A DNA stretch of 64,000 nt, from the NCBI GenBank assembly GCA_946482595.1, contig CAMLSD010000006.1:1-64000 (forward strand). Direction: 5' to 3'. The notes under the pieces are model-generated. The model did no database searches and was not told the origin of the DNA. It was given only the letters and a program-made list of their open reading frames with translations. The position numbers were made by a program, and so were the translations under genes. Below, piece after piece: positions 25,217 to 34,429 of this stretch. This DNA is from an uncultured Comamonadaceae bacterium (GTDB taxonomy: Bacteria > Pseudomonadota > Gammaproteobacteria > Burkholderiales > Burkholderiaceae). Numbering within the stretch: position 1 is the stretch's first letter; every line of letters begins with the position of its first letter.

Positions 25217-26738
25217 CGCACTCGCCCGGGACCGGGCCGTTGTCGTGATCGGTGCCGGCACGATGGGCAGTGGCATCGCCGAAGTGGCCGCCGCGGCCGG
25301 CCACCGCGTCTACCTGCGCGACACCAGCGCTGCCGCACTGGACCGCGGCATCGGCCAGATACGCACCAGCCTCGAACGGCGTGTGCAGCGTGGCAAGCTC
25401 CCGGCCGCCGAGCGCGATGCAACCCTTGCACGCCTTGCGCCGGTCGGCCCGGACGCAACGCTCGACGACGTGGGCCTGGTCATCGAGGCCATCGCCGAGA
25501 ACCTGGACATCAAGGTCGCCGTGCTGCGTCAGATCGAAGCCGAGGTCGGTGCCGGCACGATCATCGCGACCAACACCTCGTCGCTGTCGGTCACGGCCAT
25601 TGCCGGTCGGCTCGACCGACCCGAGCGTGTGGTCGGCATGCACTTCTTCAACCCGGCGCCGGTGCTGCCGCTCGTCGAGGTCGTCGCCGGCCACGCGACG
25701 GCGCCCGAGGTGGTGCAGACCATCGTCGAGACCTCCCGTGCCTGGGGCAAGACGCCGGTGGTCTGTCGCTCCACGCCCGGCTTCATCGTCAACCGCGTGG
25801 CCCGGCCCTACTACGGCGAGGCGCTCCGACTGCTGCAGGAGCGGGCGGCAACACCCGGGACGCTCGATGCGGTGCTGCGCGAATGCGGCAGTTTCAGGAT
25901 GGGCCCTTGCGAGCTGATGGACCTGATCGGGCACGACGTCAACCTGGCCGTCACGCGCTCGGTCTACGAAGGTTTCTTCGACGACCCGCGCTACAGGCCG
26001 TCGTTGATCCAGCAGGCCCTGGTCGACGCCGGCTGGCTCGGCCGCAAGAGCGGGCGCGGGTTCCACGACTACCGCGAAGGCGCGCCTGCCCCTGCCGTGG
26101 AGGATGCGGGTGAAGGTGCTCGTGCGAGCGTCGTGCGTGTCGAAGGTGATCTCGGGCCGGCGCAGGCGCTCGCCGATCTGCTGGCGCGTCATGAGGGCCT
26201 CCGTGTGGAGCGCACCGAGGGTGCCGGTGTGCTGCGTGTCGACGGCTTTGCGCTTGCTCTCAGCGACGGCCGCACCGCCACCGAACGTTCCCTTGCGCTC
26301 GGCGAACCGGTGGCCGTGTTCGACCTGGCGCTCGACTACGCCGGCTGCACCCGCATGGCGCTGGCGATGCCGCTGCAGGCCAGCGAGGCGCAGCGGGCCC
26401 AGGCGGTGGGCCTGTTCACGGCGCTTGGCAAACCGGTGTCGTTGATCGCCGATGTGCCTGGGCTGGTGGTGACACGCACGGTGGCGATGCTTGTCAACGA
26501 GGCCGCCGATGCGGTGCACCAGGACATCGCCTGCGCGGATGACGTCGACGCCGCGATGCAGAAGGGGGTGAACTACCCCCTCGGGCCGATGGCCTGGGGC
26601 CGGCGCATCGGTCTGGCGCATGTCGCGACGGTGATCGGGCATCTGGGCCAGGCGTATGGCGAGGACCGCTACCGCGTCTCGCCCTGGCTGCGGCGCGCGG
26701 TGCATGCGGCCCAGCCGCTGGGGCGCCTGCATGGCTGA
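25209..26738 (+). CDS. 3-hydroxyacyl-CoA dehydrogenase (PaaH-like)
   Basis: A 509-residue NAD-dependent 3-hydroxyacyl-CoA dehydrogenase with duplicated C-terminal domains, the layout of PaaH-type enzymes. The Rossmann motif GAGTMGSG lies at 15-22, the acidic residue after strand two is present (LRDTS), catalytic His145 is in GMHFFNPAPVLPLVEVV, and the Glu partner and STPGFIVNRVARPYYGEA follow. The second repeat around 390-490 ends with the NYPLGPMAWGRRIG motif. It overlaps the GST gene by eight bases and the downstream hydratase by eight. It would oxidise a hydroxyacyl-CoA to a ketoacyl-CoA. Confidence 0.9.
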   Translation: MADALARDRAVVVIGAGTMGSGIAEVAAAAGHRVYLRDTSAAALDRGIGQIRTSLERRVQRGKLPAAERDATLARLAPVGPDATLDDVGLVIEAIAENLDIKVAVLRQIEAEVGAGTIIATNTSSLSVTAIAGRLDRPERVVGMHFFNPAPVLPLVEVVAGHATAPEVVQTIVETSRAWGKTPVVCRSTPGFIVNRVARPYYGEALRLLQERAATPGTLDAVLRECGSFRMGPCELMDLIGHDVNLAVTRSVYEGFFDDPRYRPSLIQQALVDAGWLGRKSGRGFHDYREGAPAPAVEDAGEGARASVVRVEGDLGPAQALADLLARHEGLRVERTEGAGVLRVDGFALALSDGRTATERSLALGEPVAVFDLALDYAGCTRMALAMPLQASEAQRAQAVGLFTALGKPVSLIADVPGLVVTRTVAMLVNEAADAVHQDIACADDVDAAMQKGVNYPLGPMAWGRRIGLAHVATVIGHLGQAYGEDRYRVSPWLRRAVHAAQPLGRLHG

Positions 26739-27501
26739 ATTCGTCACCTCTGGCCGGCAGGGTGCGGCCGGCATCGTCACCATCGACCGTCCCGAGCGTC
26801 GCAACGCGCTGAACCTGCAGGTCAAGCAGGAGATCGTCGCGCAGATCCAGGCCTTGGTGCAGGACACCGACGTGGCCGCCATCGTGCTCACCGGCGCCGG
26901 CGGTTCGTTTGTCGCCGGGACCGACATTGCCGAGATGGCGCAGATGCGCCCCACCGACCACCTGCGCCTGGACACCGACCGTGTCTTCCATGTCGTGCGT
27001 GCATGCCCGAAGCCGGTGATCGCCGCCGTCGAAGGGTATGCGCTGGGCGGTGGTTGTGAACTCGCGCTGGCCTGCGACCTCATCATCTCGGCCGATGACG
27101 CGCAGTTCGGCCAGCCCGAGATCCGTGTGGGCATCATGCCGGGCGCCGGCGGCACACAGCGGCTGCTGCGCACGGTGGGGCGCTACCAGGCGCTGCTGTG
27201 GTGCCTGACGGGTCAGTGGGTGCCGGCCCGCGAAGCCCATGCGGCCGGCCTGGTCAGCGAGCTGGTGGCCAAAGGCCGGGCGCTCGAGCGTGCCATCGAG
27301 CTGGCCGAGCAGCTTGGCACGATGCCGCCGCTGGCCGTGCAGGCGATCCGCGAAGCGATGCGCCTCGGCGCCGACGTGCCGCTGGACACGGCGCTCGCGC
27401 TCGAACGCCGCCTGTTCGAGCGCCTGTTCGACAGCGAGGACCAGAAGGAAGGCATGCAGGCCTTCCTCGACAAGCGCAAGCCGGTCTATCGCGGATGCTG
27501 A
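26731..27501 (+). CDS. Enoyl-CoA hydratase
   Basis: A 256-residue crotonase with both catalytic glutamates: GYALGGGCELALACD and GQPEIRVGIMPGAGG. The CoA-binding region is VAGTDIAEMAQMR, with Val in place of the common Cys. It should hydrate a trans-2-enoyl-CoA to the 3-hydroxyacyl-CoA used by the preceding dehydrogenase. Its start lies eight bases inside that gene, making it the last gene of a tightly coupled operon. Confidence 0.92.
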   Translation: MAEFVTSGRQGAAGIVTIDRPERRNALNLQVKQEIVAQIQALVQDTDVAAIVLTGAGGSFVAGTDIAEMAQMRPTDHLRLDTDRVFHVVRACPKPVIAAVEGYALGGGCELALACDLIISADDAQFGQPEIRVGIMPGAGGTQRLLRTVGRYQALLWCLTGQWVPAREAHAAGLVSELVAKGRALERAIELAEQLGTMPPLAVQAIREAMRLGADVPLDTALALERRLFERLFDSEDQKEGMQAFLDKRKPVYRGC

Positions 27502-27657
27502 GCTGCCTTCGCAGCGAGTCGATCGGGTGCACCTGTCGACCGACTGGGTGGAGCATGGCGTCACACCGCCCGACGCACCCGTGCGAAGGGCACCGTTGCG
27601 AGTGCCGCTCTGCGCGGTCACCGCCGCACGCGTTCAGGGGCTCAGGGGCTCAGCGGT

Positions 27658-28467
27658 TCAGGCATACAGCACGGCCGGATTGCGGACCAGGATCTGCTCG
27701 ACCAGCGCGTTGTTGTCCGTCCAGCGTTTCATCGTCTGGAGCAGTTGCTGCGCATCGGGCTGTGGATTCACACGCAGATGCGGCCAGTCGCTGCCCCAGA
27801 CCAGCCGCTGCGGGTTGGCGCGCAGCAGCGCCTCGTGAAATGGGCGCCCCTGTTCGATGTCGGGTGTGCCCAGCAGGTTGCGGTAGGCGCACAGCTTGAC
27901 CCAGGCGTTTGCGTCCGCAACGAGGCGGCGCAGGCACTCGAAGCCCGGGTGGGCGATGCCCGCCGTGACATCGAAGCTGCCCATGTGGTCGATCACGACC
28001 GGCACCGGAAGCGCTTGCAGGCGACCGGCAATGTCGGGCAGCACGTCGACGTCCGTCCACAGCTCGGCGTGCAGGCCGGCGTCGGCCAGGCGCGGCGCCA
28101 GGGCGAGCAGATCGTCGAACGATGCGCTGCCGGCGAAGTTGGCGCCGCCTGCACCGCGGTGGCTGAATCGTGCGGCACGCACACCCCGCTCACGCAGGCG
28201 TTCGAGCGGCAGGTCGGTGTCGCGCTGCACGACCACCACGCCGCGCAGGTGGTGATGCTGCGCCAGCGCGTCGAACAACAGCGAGCAGTCGTTGCCATAG
28301 GCGCTCGGATGCACCAGCACACCGTGGGTGAGGCCCAGCCGTGCGAGCAGGGCCTGGTAGTCCGCCGCGAGCGCCTCGGGCGGCGTGTAGCTGCGCTCGG
28401 CGCTCAGCGGATAGCGCGCGTAGGGGCCGAACAGATGGGCGTGGCAGTCCCAGCCGCCCGCGTTCAT
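27658..28467 (-). CDS. Amidohydrolase family 2 (TIM-barrel lactonase-type) protein
   Basis: A 269-residue metal-dependent hydrolase of the amidohydrolase-2 / 2-pyrone-4,6-dicarboxylate hydrolase group. The metal motif CHAHLFGPY supplies His9 and His11, VHPSAYGND and HMGSFD continue the barrel, and the terminal Asp lies in WGSDWPHLRVN. Such enzymes open lactones or decarboxylate aromatic acids. A GGAGG ribosome-binding site precedes the ATG, and the start overlaps the stop of the carboxymuconolactone decarboxylase-like gene (ATGA), so the two are co-translated and probably act on one substrate. Confidence 0.88.
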   Translation of the reverse strand: MNAGGWDCHAHLFGPYARYPLSAERSYTPPEALAADYQALLARLGLTHGVLVHPSAYGNDCSLLFDALAQHHHLRGVVVVQRDTDLPLERLRERGVRAARFSHRGAGGANFAGSASFDDLLALAPRLADAGLHAELWTDVDVLPDIAGRLQALPVPVVIDHMGSFDVTAGIAHPGFECLRRLVADANAWVKLCAYRNLLGTPDIEQGRPFHEALLRANPQRLVWGSDWPHLRVNPQPDAQQLLQTMKRWTDNNALVEQILVRNPAVLYA

Positions 28468-29033
28468 GGGGCCTCCTGCTGCGGCAGCGCAAACGCGGGC
28501 GTGGCGCCCTCGGGCAGCGGAATCTCGTGGGCATTGAGCGTCATCGCCACCATCGTGTAGTAGCCGACGAGGCTGGTCAGCTCGACCAGCGTCCGGGGGC
28601 CAAAGCGCGCCAGCGCGTCGGCATAGGTCGCGTCGCTGATCGAGCGCATGCGGTTCAGCTCGGTCGCGACACGCACGACCAGGGTGTCGTCGGGCGAGAG
28701 GTCGTCCGGCACACGTTCGGCCAGCAGCGCCTCGATCACGGGCGCCTCGATGCCGGCCTGCTCGGCCTCGAGACGATGGGCATGCCACTCGAACGGCGAA
28801 CGGCAGGCTCGGCCGGTGACGAGGATGGCCAGCTCGGACTGGCGGGGTGTCAGCGAGGTCTGGTAGCGCAGCAGCGCACCGAGCGCCTGCCAGCGGTCGG
28901 CCAGTTCGGGGTTGTGCAGCACCGCGCGCAGCGGGCCCTGGATGCGGCCGCGAGGGCCGGACACGATCTTGTCGAGCACGCGACGCTGGTCGGCGTCCAT
29001 CGTGTCATGCGGGAAAAGCGGAATGCGCGGCAT
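28464..29033 (-). CDS. Carboxymuconolactone decarboxylase-family protein
   Basis: A 189-residue AhpD-like / CMD-domain protein. The core helix region with ELAILVTGRACRSPFEWHAH carries the Cys and His expected at the CMD active site (here CRSPFEWHAH rather than CxxC). Single-Cys members are usually decarboxylases or lactone-acting enzymes rather than peroxidases. It is upstream of and coupled to the amidohydrolase and downstream of a LysR gene on the same strand. Confidence 0.87.
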   Translation of the reverse strand: MPRIPLFPHDTMDADQRRVLDKIVSGPRGRIQGPLRAVLHNPELADRWQALGALLRYQTSLTPRQSELAILVTGRACRSPFEWHAHRLEAEQAGIEAPVIEALLAERVPDDLSPDDTLVVRVATELNRMRSISDATYADALARFGPRTLVELTSLVGYYTMVAMTLNAHEIPLPEGATPAFALPQQEAP

Positions 29034-29118
29034 CGAGGTCTCCTGGAATCCGCCAAGCGTAGCGGCAGGCCCGGCCCGCTGCCACGCGGCGCCGGGCAAT
29101 CCAGCTATGCGGCCGGCG

Positions 29119-30096
29119 TCACGCCGGACCGGTTCGGCTGCCCGGACGCCACATGCCTGCTGCGGCCATGTCGTCGACGATCCGGCCGATCTGCGAGGCG
29201 ACGGCGGACACCGCCCGCGCCGGCCCCTTGGACTTGGCGAGCGCCATCGAGACCGTGCGCTGCAAGGGGGGGTCGATGATGCGGGCGGCCTGCAGGCGCC
29301 CTTCGGCAACCTCCTGCCAGACCGCGTGCAGCGGCAGCACCGTGTAGAGGCGCTCGCCGGCCACGAGCGACTTCTGCAGCGGCAGCGAATCGGCCTCGAT
29401 CGCCGGCGCGAGGGTGATGCGGTGCTGGCGGGCGATTGCATCGAGCGCGGTGCGCAGTCCGTTCGGCGCCGCCGGCAGGATGAAGGGCAGATCGTTCAGC
29501 CGGTCGAACACCACCTCGGGCTGTGCGGTGACCGGGTCGCCGGGGGCGCCGATCAGGTAGCTGTCGACCACCGCGAGCGACTGCTCCATCTCGGGCAGTG
29601 TCGTGCCGTACCGGTAGAGGATGGCGATGTCGACCCGGGCATCGGCGAGCCATTCCTCCACCTGGCCACTCGATCCCTCAAGAATCTTCAGACTCACGCT
29701 GGCGTACTGGCGCCGCACCTCGGCGAACAGCCGCCCCACCAGCGGCAGCCCGATCGAAGGCAGCAACCCGACCGTGACGCGCCCGGCCGGCTCGCGCGCC
29801 TCACCCCGGATCTCCTGCTCGAGCCGCTCGGCATCCGCGAGCAGTGCCTTGACCTGGGGAAACAGCCGCGAGCCGGTCTCCGAGAGTTCGACACCGCGGC
29901 CCGTGCGGTTGAACAGCCGCGCGCCGCACTCGCGTTCGAGCGCATTGAGCTGGCGGCTGAGCAGCGACTGGTTGCTGTCGAGGAACAGCGAGGCGCGCGT
30001 CAGGCTGCCAAGTTCGCCGATGGCGACAAACGCACGCCACTTGTGCAGGTCGGCAGCGATGTCGATCTTGAAGACGGAAGCTTTGGGGGGCTGCAT
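29119..30096 (-). CDS. LysR-family transcriptional regulator
   Basis: A 325-residue LysR-type regulator. The DNA-binding domain spans about 16-76: LHKWRAFVAIGELGSLTRAS, the recognition helix QSLLSRQLNALERECG, then LFNRTGRGVELSETG. The effector domain follows, with a VGLLPSIGLPLVGRLF start and an ordinary C-terminus. It resembles nitrogen-assimilation-control (Nac)-type LysRs in its GRGVELSE pattern. It lies between an MFS gene and the CMD/amidohydrolase pair, all on one strand, so it probably regulates that transport-and-degradation unit from inside the operon. Confidence 0.88.
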   Translation of the reverse strand: MQPPKASVFKIDIAADLHKWRAFVAIGELGSLTRASLFLDSNQSLLSRQLNALERECGARLFNRTGRGVELSETGSRLFPQVKALLADAERLEQEIRGEAREPAGRVTVGLLPSIGLPLVGRLFAEVRRQYASVSLKILEGSSGQVEEWLADARVDIAILYRYGTTLPEMEQSLAVVDSYLIGAPGDPVTAQPEVVFDRLNDLPFILPAAPNGLRTALDAIARQHRITLAPAIEADSLPLQKSLVAGERLYTVLPLHAVWQEVAEGRLQAARIIDPPLQRTVSMALAKSKGPARAVSAVASQIGRIVDDMAAAGMWRPGSRTGPA

Positions 30097-30148
30097 GCGA
30101 AGGTACGGGAGTGCGACCGGGGGCCCATTTTGCGCCCGTCGCCGGCGG

Positions 30149-31384
30149 TCACCCCGTTCGCACCGGGGCGTCGGGGGCCGGGGATGGGCGCATGCCGGTC
30201 GCTCGCCGGGGCAGCAGCCAGACCACGACCAGGATGCCTGCGCCGGCACACGCAGCGGCGCCCACCGCGAGCGCCGGCCAGCCCCCGGCGGCAGTGAGTG
30301 CCGCGCCGGCTGCCGGGCCGGCGACCAGGCCCAGGTTGTTGCCCTGCATCATCATGCCCAGCATGAGGCCCAGGGCCGACGGGTGTGGTGCCTGCAGCGG
30401 CGCTTCGGCAAACAGCGCGGGCGGGACCAGGCCGGCCACGGTGGCGAACGCGACCACCAGCCCGTAGCGCGGCCAGGCGCCGAGCGACTCCGCCGCCACC
30501 CACAGGGCGAGCAGGGCACTCACGCCGAGCGCACCCGCCACCAGCGCCGCGGGCCGCACGCCGCGTGCAAGCAGGGCGCCGCCTGCCAGGTTGCCGACCC
30601 CGCCGCTGGCGATCGCCAGCGCCGTCAGCAGGTTGGCCTGTGCCGGCGTGGCGGCGAGGCCGCCGTTCAGCACGACCGGCAACAGCCCGAACAAGGCGAA
30701 CCAGGCACCGGCGTACAACATGAACAACAGCAGCAGCGAAAGCGGACCGCGCGCGATCAAGGTGTGGTGCCAGGGCAGGGGGCGGCCGGGCGAGGGCAAG
30801 TGATCGGCGTCATCACGGGGGGTGCAGGCTGCGGCCAGCACCGCATAGCCGAGCGCAAGTGCACTGGCGCCCCACCACAGCGCCCGCCAGCCCGCGTCCA
30901 GCAGCCACGGCGAGGCCAGCAGCACGAGCGCCATGCCGGCGGGCATGAAGGCGCTCCAGGCTGCCATCGGCCCGGCGGTGCGCGAGGCCGGAACGACACG
31001 CGCGATCAAGGCGGGTGCGGCCACCATCACCGCAAGGAAGCCGATGCCCTCGACCAGTCGGCTCGCGATCAGCAAAGTCGCATCCTGCGCTGCGGCACCG
31101 GCCGCCGATGCCGCGCCCTGCAAGGCAAGACCGGCCACCAGCGTCCGGCGTGCGCCCAGCCGGTCGGCCACCGTACCGATGGCCACACCGAACAGCGCAC
31201 CCACGATGCCGAAGGCCGAGAGCAGCCAGGCGGCCCGCTCCAGCGGCAGGTCGAGCGCGGCCTGCACCGCCTGAAACGCCGCTGGCGCCTTGCCAAGCTG
31301 CACGGCGCTGACGATCCCGGCGCCGACCAGCAGCAAGGTGACCGGCCAGGGTGATGCACCGGCGTCGGCTCGCGTGGCGCTCAT
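30149..31384 (-). CDS. MFS transporter
   Basis: A 411-residue major facilitator with twelve predicted membrane helices (hydrophobic blocks from about residue 13 to 400) and the inter-helix 2-3 signature GTVADRLGARRTLVAG. It is likely to import or export an organic acid or aromatic compound handled by the downstream CMD/amidohydrolase pair. It is the first gene of this minus-strand string and faces a divergent LysR gene across 209 bases. Confidence 0.88.
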   Translation of the reverse strand: MSATRADAGASPWPVTLLLVGAGIVSAVQLGKAPAAFQAVQAALDLPLERAAWLLSAFGIVGALFGVAIGTVADRLGARRTLVAGLALQGAASAAGAAAQDATLLIASRLVEGIGFLAVMVAAPALIARVVPASRTAGPMAAWSAFMPAGMALVLLASPWLLDAGWRALWWGASALALGYAVLAAACTPRDDADHLPSPGRPLPWHHTLIARGPLSLLLLFMLYAGAWFALFGLLPVVLNGGLAATPAQANLLTALAIASGGVGNLAGGALLARGVRPAALVAGALGVSALLALWVAAESLGAWPRYGLVVAFATVAGLVPPALFAEAPLQAPHPSALGLMLGMMMQGNNLGLVAGPAAGAALTAAGGWPALAVGAAACAGAGILVVVWLLPRRATGMRPSPAPDAPVRTG

Positions 31385-31562
31385 GCCGTGTCCCCGGCAC
31401 GCCGGCCGAGCCGGTGGCACACACCACCAGCCGGCGCCTCGACCTGCCCACACCACAGCTCAAGGTGCACCAGCACACGGGGTCGGATGGTCATGGGGCT
31501 CCTTCATGCCTGTTGATCGGGCCGACTGTGCGCCATCAAGGCGATCGACGGAAGACACATAA

Positions 31563-31583
31563 TTTCGTCCAGAACGATCGAAA
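31563..31583. promoter_or_regulatory. Possible LysR operator between MFS and LysR genes
   Basis: TTTCG and CGAAA form an inverted repeat separated by 11 bases, just upstream of the LysR start and in the divergent region shared with the MFS gene. This is close in form to LysR sites. It overlaps the AAAGGATGG ribosome-binding region, so it could also block translation or transcription start. Confidence 0.3.
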
Positions 31584-31593
31584 GGATGGATCA

Positions 31594-32517
31594 GTGATCG
31601 ACACCCTGACCCTGGGACAGTTGCGCACCTTCGTCGCCATCGCAGACGCGGGCGGGTTCCGGGCCGGTGCGGTCCGCCTGCGGCGTGCGCAGTCGGCGGT
31701 GAGCCATGCCGTGGCCAGTCTCGAGGCCGAGCTCGGCATCACGCTGTTCGACCGCAGCGGACGGCGTCCGGTGCTCACGCAGGCCGGCACCGCGTTGCTG
31801 GAAGACGCGCGTGCGGTGCTGCTCAAGGTCGACACCATGCGCGCACGGGCCCAGGGTGTCGGCATGGGGCTGGAGCTGGAATTGACGCTGGCGGTCGACA
31901 CGCTCTTTCCCCTGCCGATCATCGGCCAGGCCTTGCTTGCCGTGCAACGGCGATACCCGAGCGTGCGCATGCAGCTGCAGGTGGCGCCCCTGGGGGGCCC
32001 GCTGGTGGCCTTGCTCGAAGGTCAGTGCGCCATGGCGGTGACCGTCGGCAACGATCTGCATGACCCCCGGCTGATCAAGGAGGCCCTGGGGTCCGTTGCG
32101 GTCGTGCCGGTCGTTGCCGCGAGCCATGCGCTTGCCAGCCGCATTCGACCGCGCGTGCGCCTGCGGCCGGAAGACATCACCGAACACCCGCAGATCGTGC
32201 TGAGCGACCCGACGCCGATGTCGGCCGGCCGCGACTTCAACGTGCTGTCACCACAGACCTGCCGCGTCGGCACCCAGGACGCCAAGCGGGCGCTCATCGA
32301 GGTGGGCCTCGGCTGGGGCCGCTTGCCGTTGTGGTCGGTGAAGCAGGCGCTCGACGACGGGCGCCTCGTGCAGATTCCCTCGCGCAGCCTCGGGCCGGCG
32401 GGCGAGTCCCGCGAGCCGGCCTATGTGGCGCACCGGCGCGACCGCGTGCGCGGGCCCGCGGCAATCGCCTTGCTCGAAGAACTGCGCGCCCGCCACACGT
32501 CGAGTCTCGACACCTAG
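31594..32517 (+). CDS. LysR-family transcriptional regulator (GTG start)
   Basis: A 307-residue LysR-type regulator: HTH at about 8-68 (LGQLRTFVAIADAGGFRAGA, then QSAVSHAVASLEAELGITLFDRSGRRPVLTQAG) and an effector domain with the usual central hinge. The ATG-less start is inferred: GTG at 31594 preceded by AAAGGATGG at good spacing, and it gives the normal distance to the HTH. It is divergent from the MFS gene and probably controls it. Confidence 0.85.
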   Translation: MIDTLTLGQLRTFVAIADAGGFRAGAVRLRRAQSAVSHAVASLEAELGITLFDRSGRRPVLTQAGTALLEDARAVLLKVDTMRARAQGVGMGLELELTLAVDTLFPLPIIGQALLAVQRRYPSVRMQLQVAPLGGPLVALLEGQCAMAVTVGNDLHDPRLIKEALGSVAVVPVVAASHALASRIRPRVRLRPEDITEHPQIVLSDPTPMSAGRDFNVLSPQTCRVGTQDAKRALIEVGLGWGRLPLWSVKQALDDGRLVQIPSRSLGPAGESREPAYVAHRRDRVRGPAAIALLEELRARHTSSLDT

Positions 32518-32521
32518 GCTC

Positions 32522-34429
32522 TCATGCTCTCAGGCGCTCGCGCCCTTGCGAGCGGAACTGCATCAGCCGCTGCGCATAGGGGTCCAGCGCGTCTTCGGGT
32601 GTCGCCAGCGGCAGGCCGGACACTTCGGCAAATCGCGCCGGGGTGACCTGTCCCTGTTCGAGCAGTTCGTCCACCAGGGCCAGCAGCGTGGTGCGATGGG
32701 TTTCGAGCAGCGCGGTGGCGCGTGCATGTTCGGCCTGCAGCAGCGCCTCGATCGGTGCGTTGCTGGTGTCGACGTCGGTGCACAGGTTGTCGTCGCTGTC
32801 CGGGCAGACGTCGCTACGACTGATGCGATCGCCATGGCCCAGGTGGCGCAGCATGCGGGCCGCCGTTTCGGTCGCCTTGCGCAGGTCGCTCTCGGCGCCG
32901 CCCGAGCACAGCTCGGGGCCGAACACCAGCAACTCGGCCGCGCGACCGGCCAGGCTGGTGCAGAGGGAATCGCACAGATTGCGCCGCGACCACACCCGGC
33001 GCGTGGCATAGGTGTTGTAGCCGCCCTCGAAGCTGGCGACGTGGATCTTGATCTCCTTTGGTGCCCGCCCGAACAGCAGCGCATGCACCAGGCCGTGGCC
33101 GGCCTCGTGCACCGCGAGCAAGGCCCGGAAGTCGGCATTGTTGCGTTGTCGCAGCCGGCTGATCTCGAACGGCACGGCGATGGTGTGCGCGTGCCCGCGC
33201 CAGTGCGCGATCAGGCAGCGTCCATCGGACGTGAGGCCCACGGTGTCGCCGTGGGCAGCACCGCACTCGAGTGCCCAGATGGCTGCCTTGGCCAGGCCGG
33301 TGCCGAGGATGGCATGCATCGAGGACAACAGCGGACGGGTGCCCTGGGCGGGAAAGACGGCATTGGCATAGATCTGCTCTCGCACGGTGGCATCCAGCTC
33401 GAAGCTCAGGCAGCAACGCGTGGCGGCCTCGTGCCCGTAGCGTTCGCAGCCCTGTTCGATCAACTGCTCATAGGCCCGGCGCGACAGCGAGGGGTAGACC
33501 ACATGCTCATTGCCCAGGCGGGCCACCTGCTCAGGCTTGAAGCGCTGGTTGAGCGCCTTCTTGACGTCGATCACGCTGAGCTGGCGGGTCAGCGCGTGGA
33601 AGGTGTCGGCATCGCTGTCGCAGTCGTCCACGCTGGTGGCCAGGTCCTCGTACATCTCGTCGAGGTTGCCGCAGACGAACACGAGCAGCCGGCTGTAGTC
33701 GGTCTCCCACTGCTGTTGCCCGCTCTCGCGGAAGGCGCGCAGGCGCTCCTGGATCTGCTCGGGCGTCCAGCCCATGATCTCCATCAGCGGGGCGTCGAGC
33801 TTGAGGTTGCGCTTGAGCTCCTGCGCCTCCCAGCTGCGCAGCTTGAAACGCAGCGGGGTCTCGCTGGCTTCGGCGCGTTCGGCGTCGTAGGCCGATTCAG
33901 CCAGCGAGGACTCGATGTCGCCCAGCAAGGACAGTGCAGGCGGCAGCCGCCCGTCGGACAGCAAGGCCCACACGTCCTGGTAGCGTTCGAGCTTGAGCTC
34001 GTCGCGCTTGGGGTCGATGGTGCGAAAGCGCTGGAACTCGTCGAGCACCAGGATCCCGGGTTCGCCCTCGCGCACACCGGACTGCGCCAGCATGCCCGAG
34101 ATGCTGTGCGCACCGCGCCAGCCCGCACCATTGGAAAAGCCGTCCATCTGCACTTCGACAAAACGGTCGTAGTAGCCGAGCAGCTGCGCCAGGCGCCGCA
34201 CCAGCTGGGTCTTGCCGGTGCCGGTCAGGCCCCAGAGGCAGACGATGACGGGGCGCGTGACCAGCTCGGGCAGCAGGTACCAGGCGCGCAGTGAATCGAT
34301 CACGCGGTCGATGATCGGGTCGATGCCGAACAGCTCGGTCTTGAGCCGCTCGGCGATCTCCTGGAGTTGCTGGTTCTTCTGCGCCAGCTGGGCCCGCAGG
34401 TCCTGGCGCGGGGGGTGGATGTCATTCAT
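32522..34429 (-). CDS. AAA+ ATPase fused to an M41 (FtsH-type) zinc metalloprotease, soluble
   Basis: This 635-residue protein joins an AAA+ motor to a zinc protease. Residues about 30-310 are the ATPase: a ClpX/HslU-like pre-Walker stretch (LFGIDPIIDRVIDSL), Walker A GLTGTGKT at 67-74, Walker B ILVLDEF at 126-132, sensor-1 FVCGNLDE (251-258) and a likely arginine finger in NQRF (293-297). Residues about 430-600 are an M41-like peptidase: HEAGH at 441-445 (two His ligands, catalytic Glu442) and the third ligand Asp515 in SGGAESDLRKAT. FtsH has two membrane helices before its AAA domain; none is visible here, so it should be cytosolic. It starts eight bases inside the stop region of the small upstream gene. 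Substrate and role are unknown. Confidence 0.85.
   Translation of the reverse strand: MNDIHPPRQDLRAQLAQKNQQLQEIAERLKTELFGIDPIIDRVIDSLRAWYLLPELVTRPVIVCLWGLTGTGKTQLVRRLAQLLGYYDRFVEVQMDGFSNGAGWRGAHSISGMLAQSGVREGEPGILVLDEFQRFRTIDPKRDELKLERYQDVWALLSDGRLPPALSLLGDIESSLAESAYDAERAEASETPLRFKLRSWEAQELKRNLKLDAPLMEIMGWTPEQIQERLRAFRESGQQQWETDYSRLLVFVCGNLDEMYEDLATSVDDCDSDADTFHALTRQLSVIDVKKALNQRFKPEQVARLGNEHVVYPSLSRRAYEQLIEQGCERYGHEAATRCCLSFELDATVREQIYANAVFPAQGTRPLLSSMHAILGTGLAKAAIWALECGAAHGDTVGLTSDGRCLIAHWRGHAHTIAVPFEISRLRQRNNADFRALLAVHEAGHGLVHALLFGRAPKEIKIHVASFEGGYNTYATRRVWSRRNLCDSLCTSLAGRAAELLVFGPELCSGGAESDLRKATETAARMLRHLGHGDRISRSDVCPDSDDNLCTDVDTSNAPIEALLQAEHARATALLETHRTTLLALVDELLEQGQVTPARFAEVSGLPLATPEDALDPYAQRLMQFRSQGRERLRA

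Noticed and set aside
25074..27173. 699-codon antisense frame across the dehydrogenase and hydratase
   Set aside because: It is composed of Arg/His/Gly/Ala-rich shadow sequence, and the plus strand holds well-recognised enzymes with catalytic residues.
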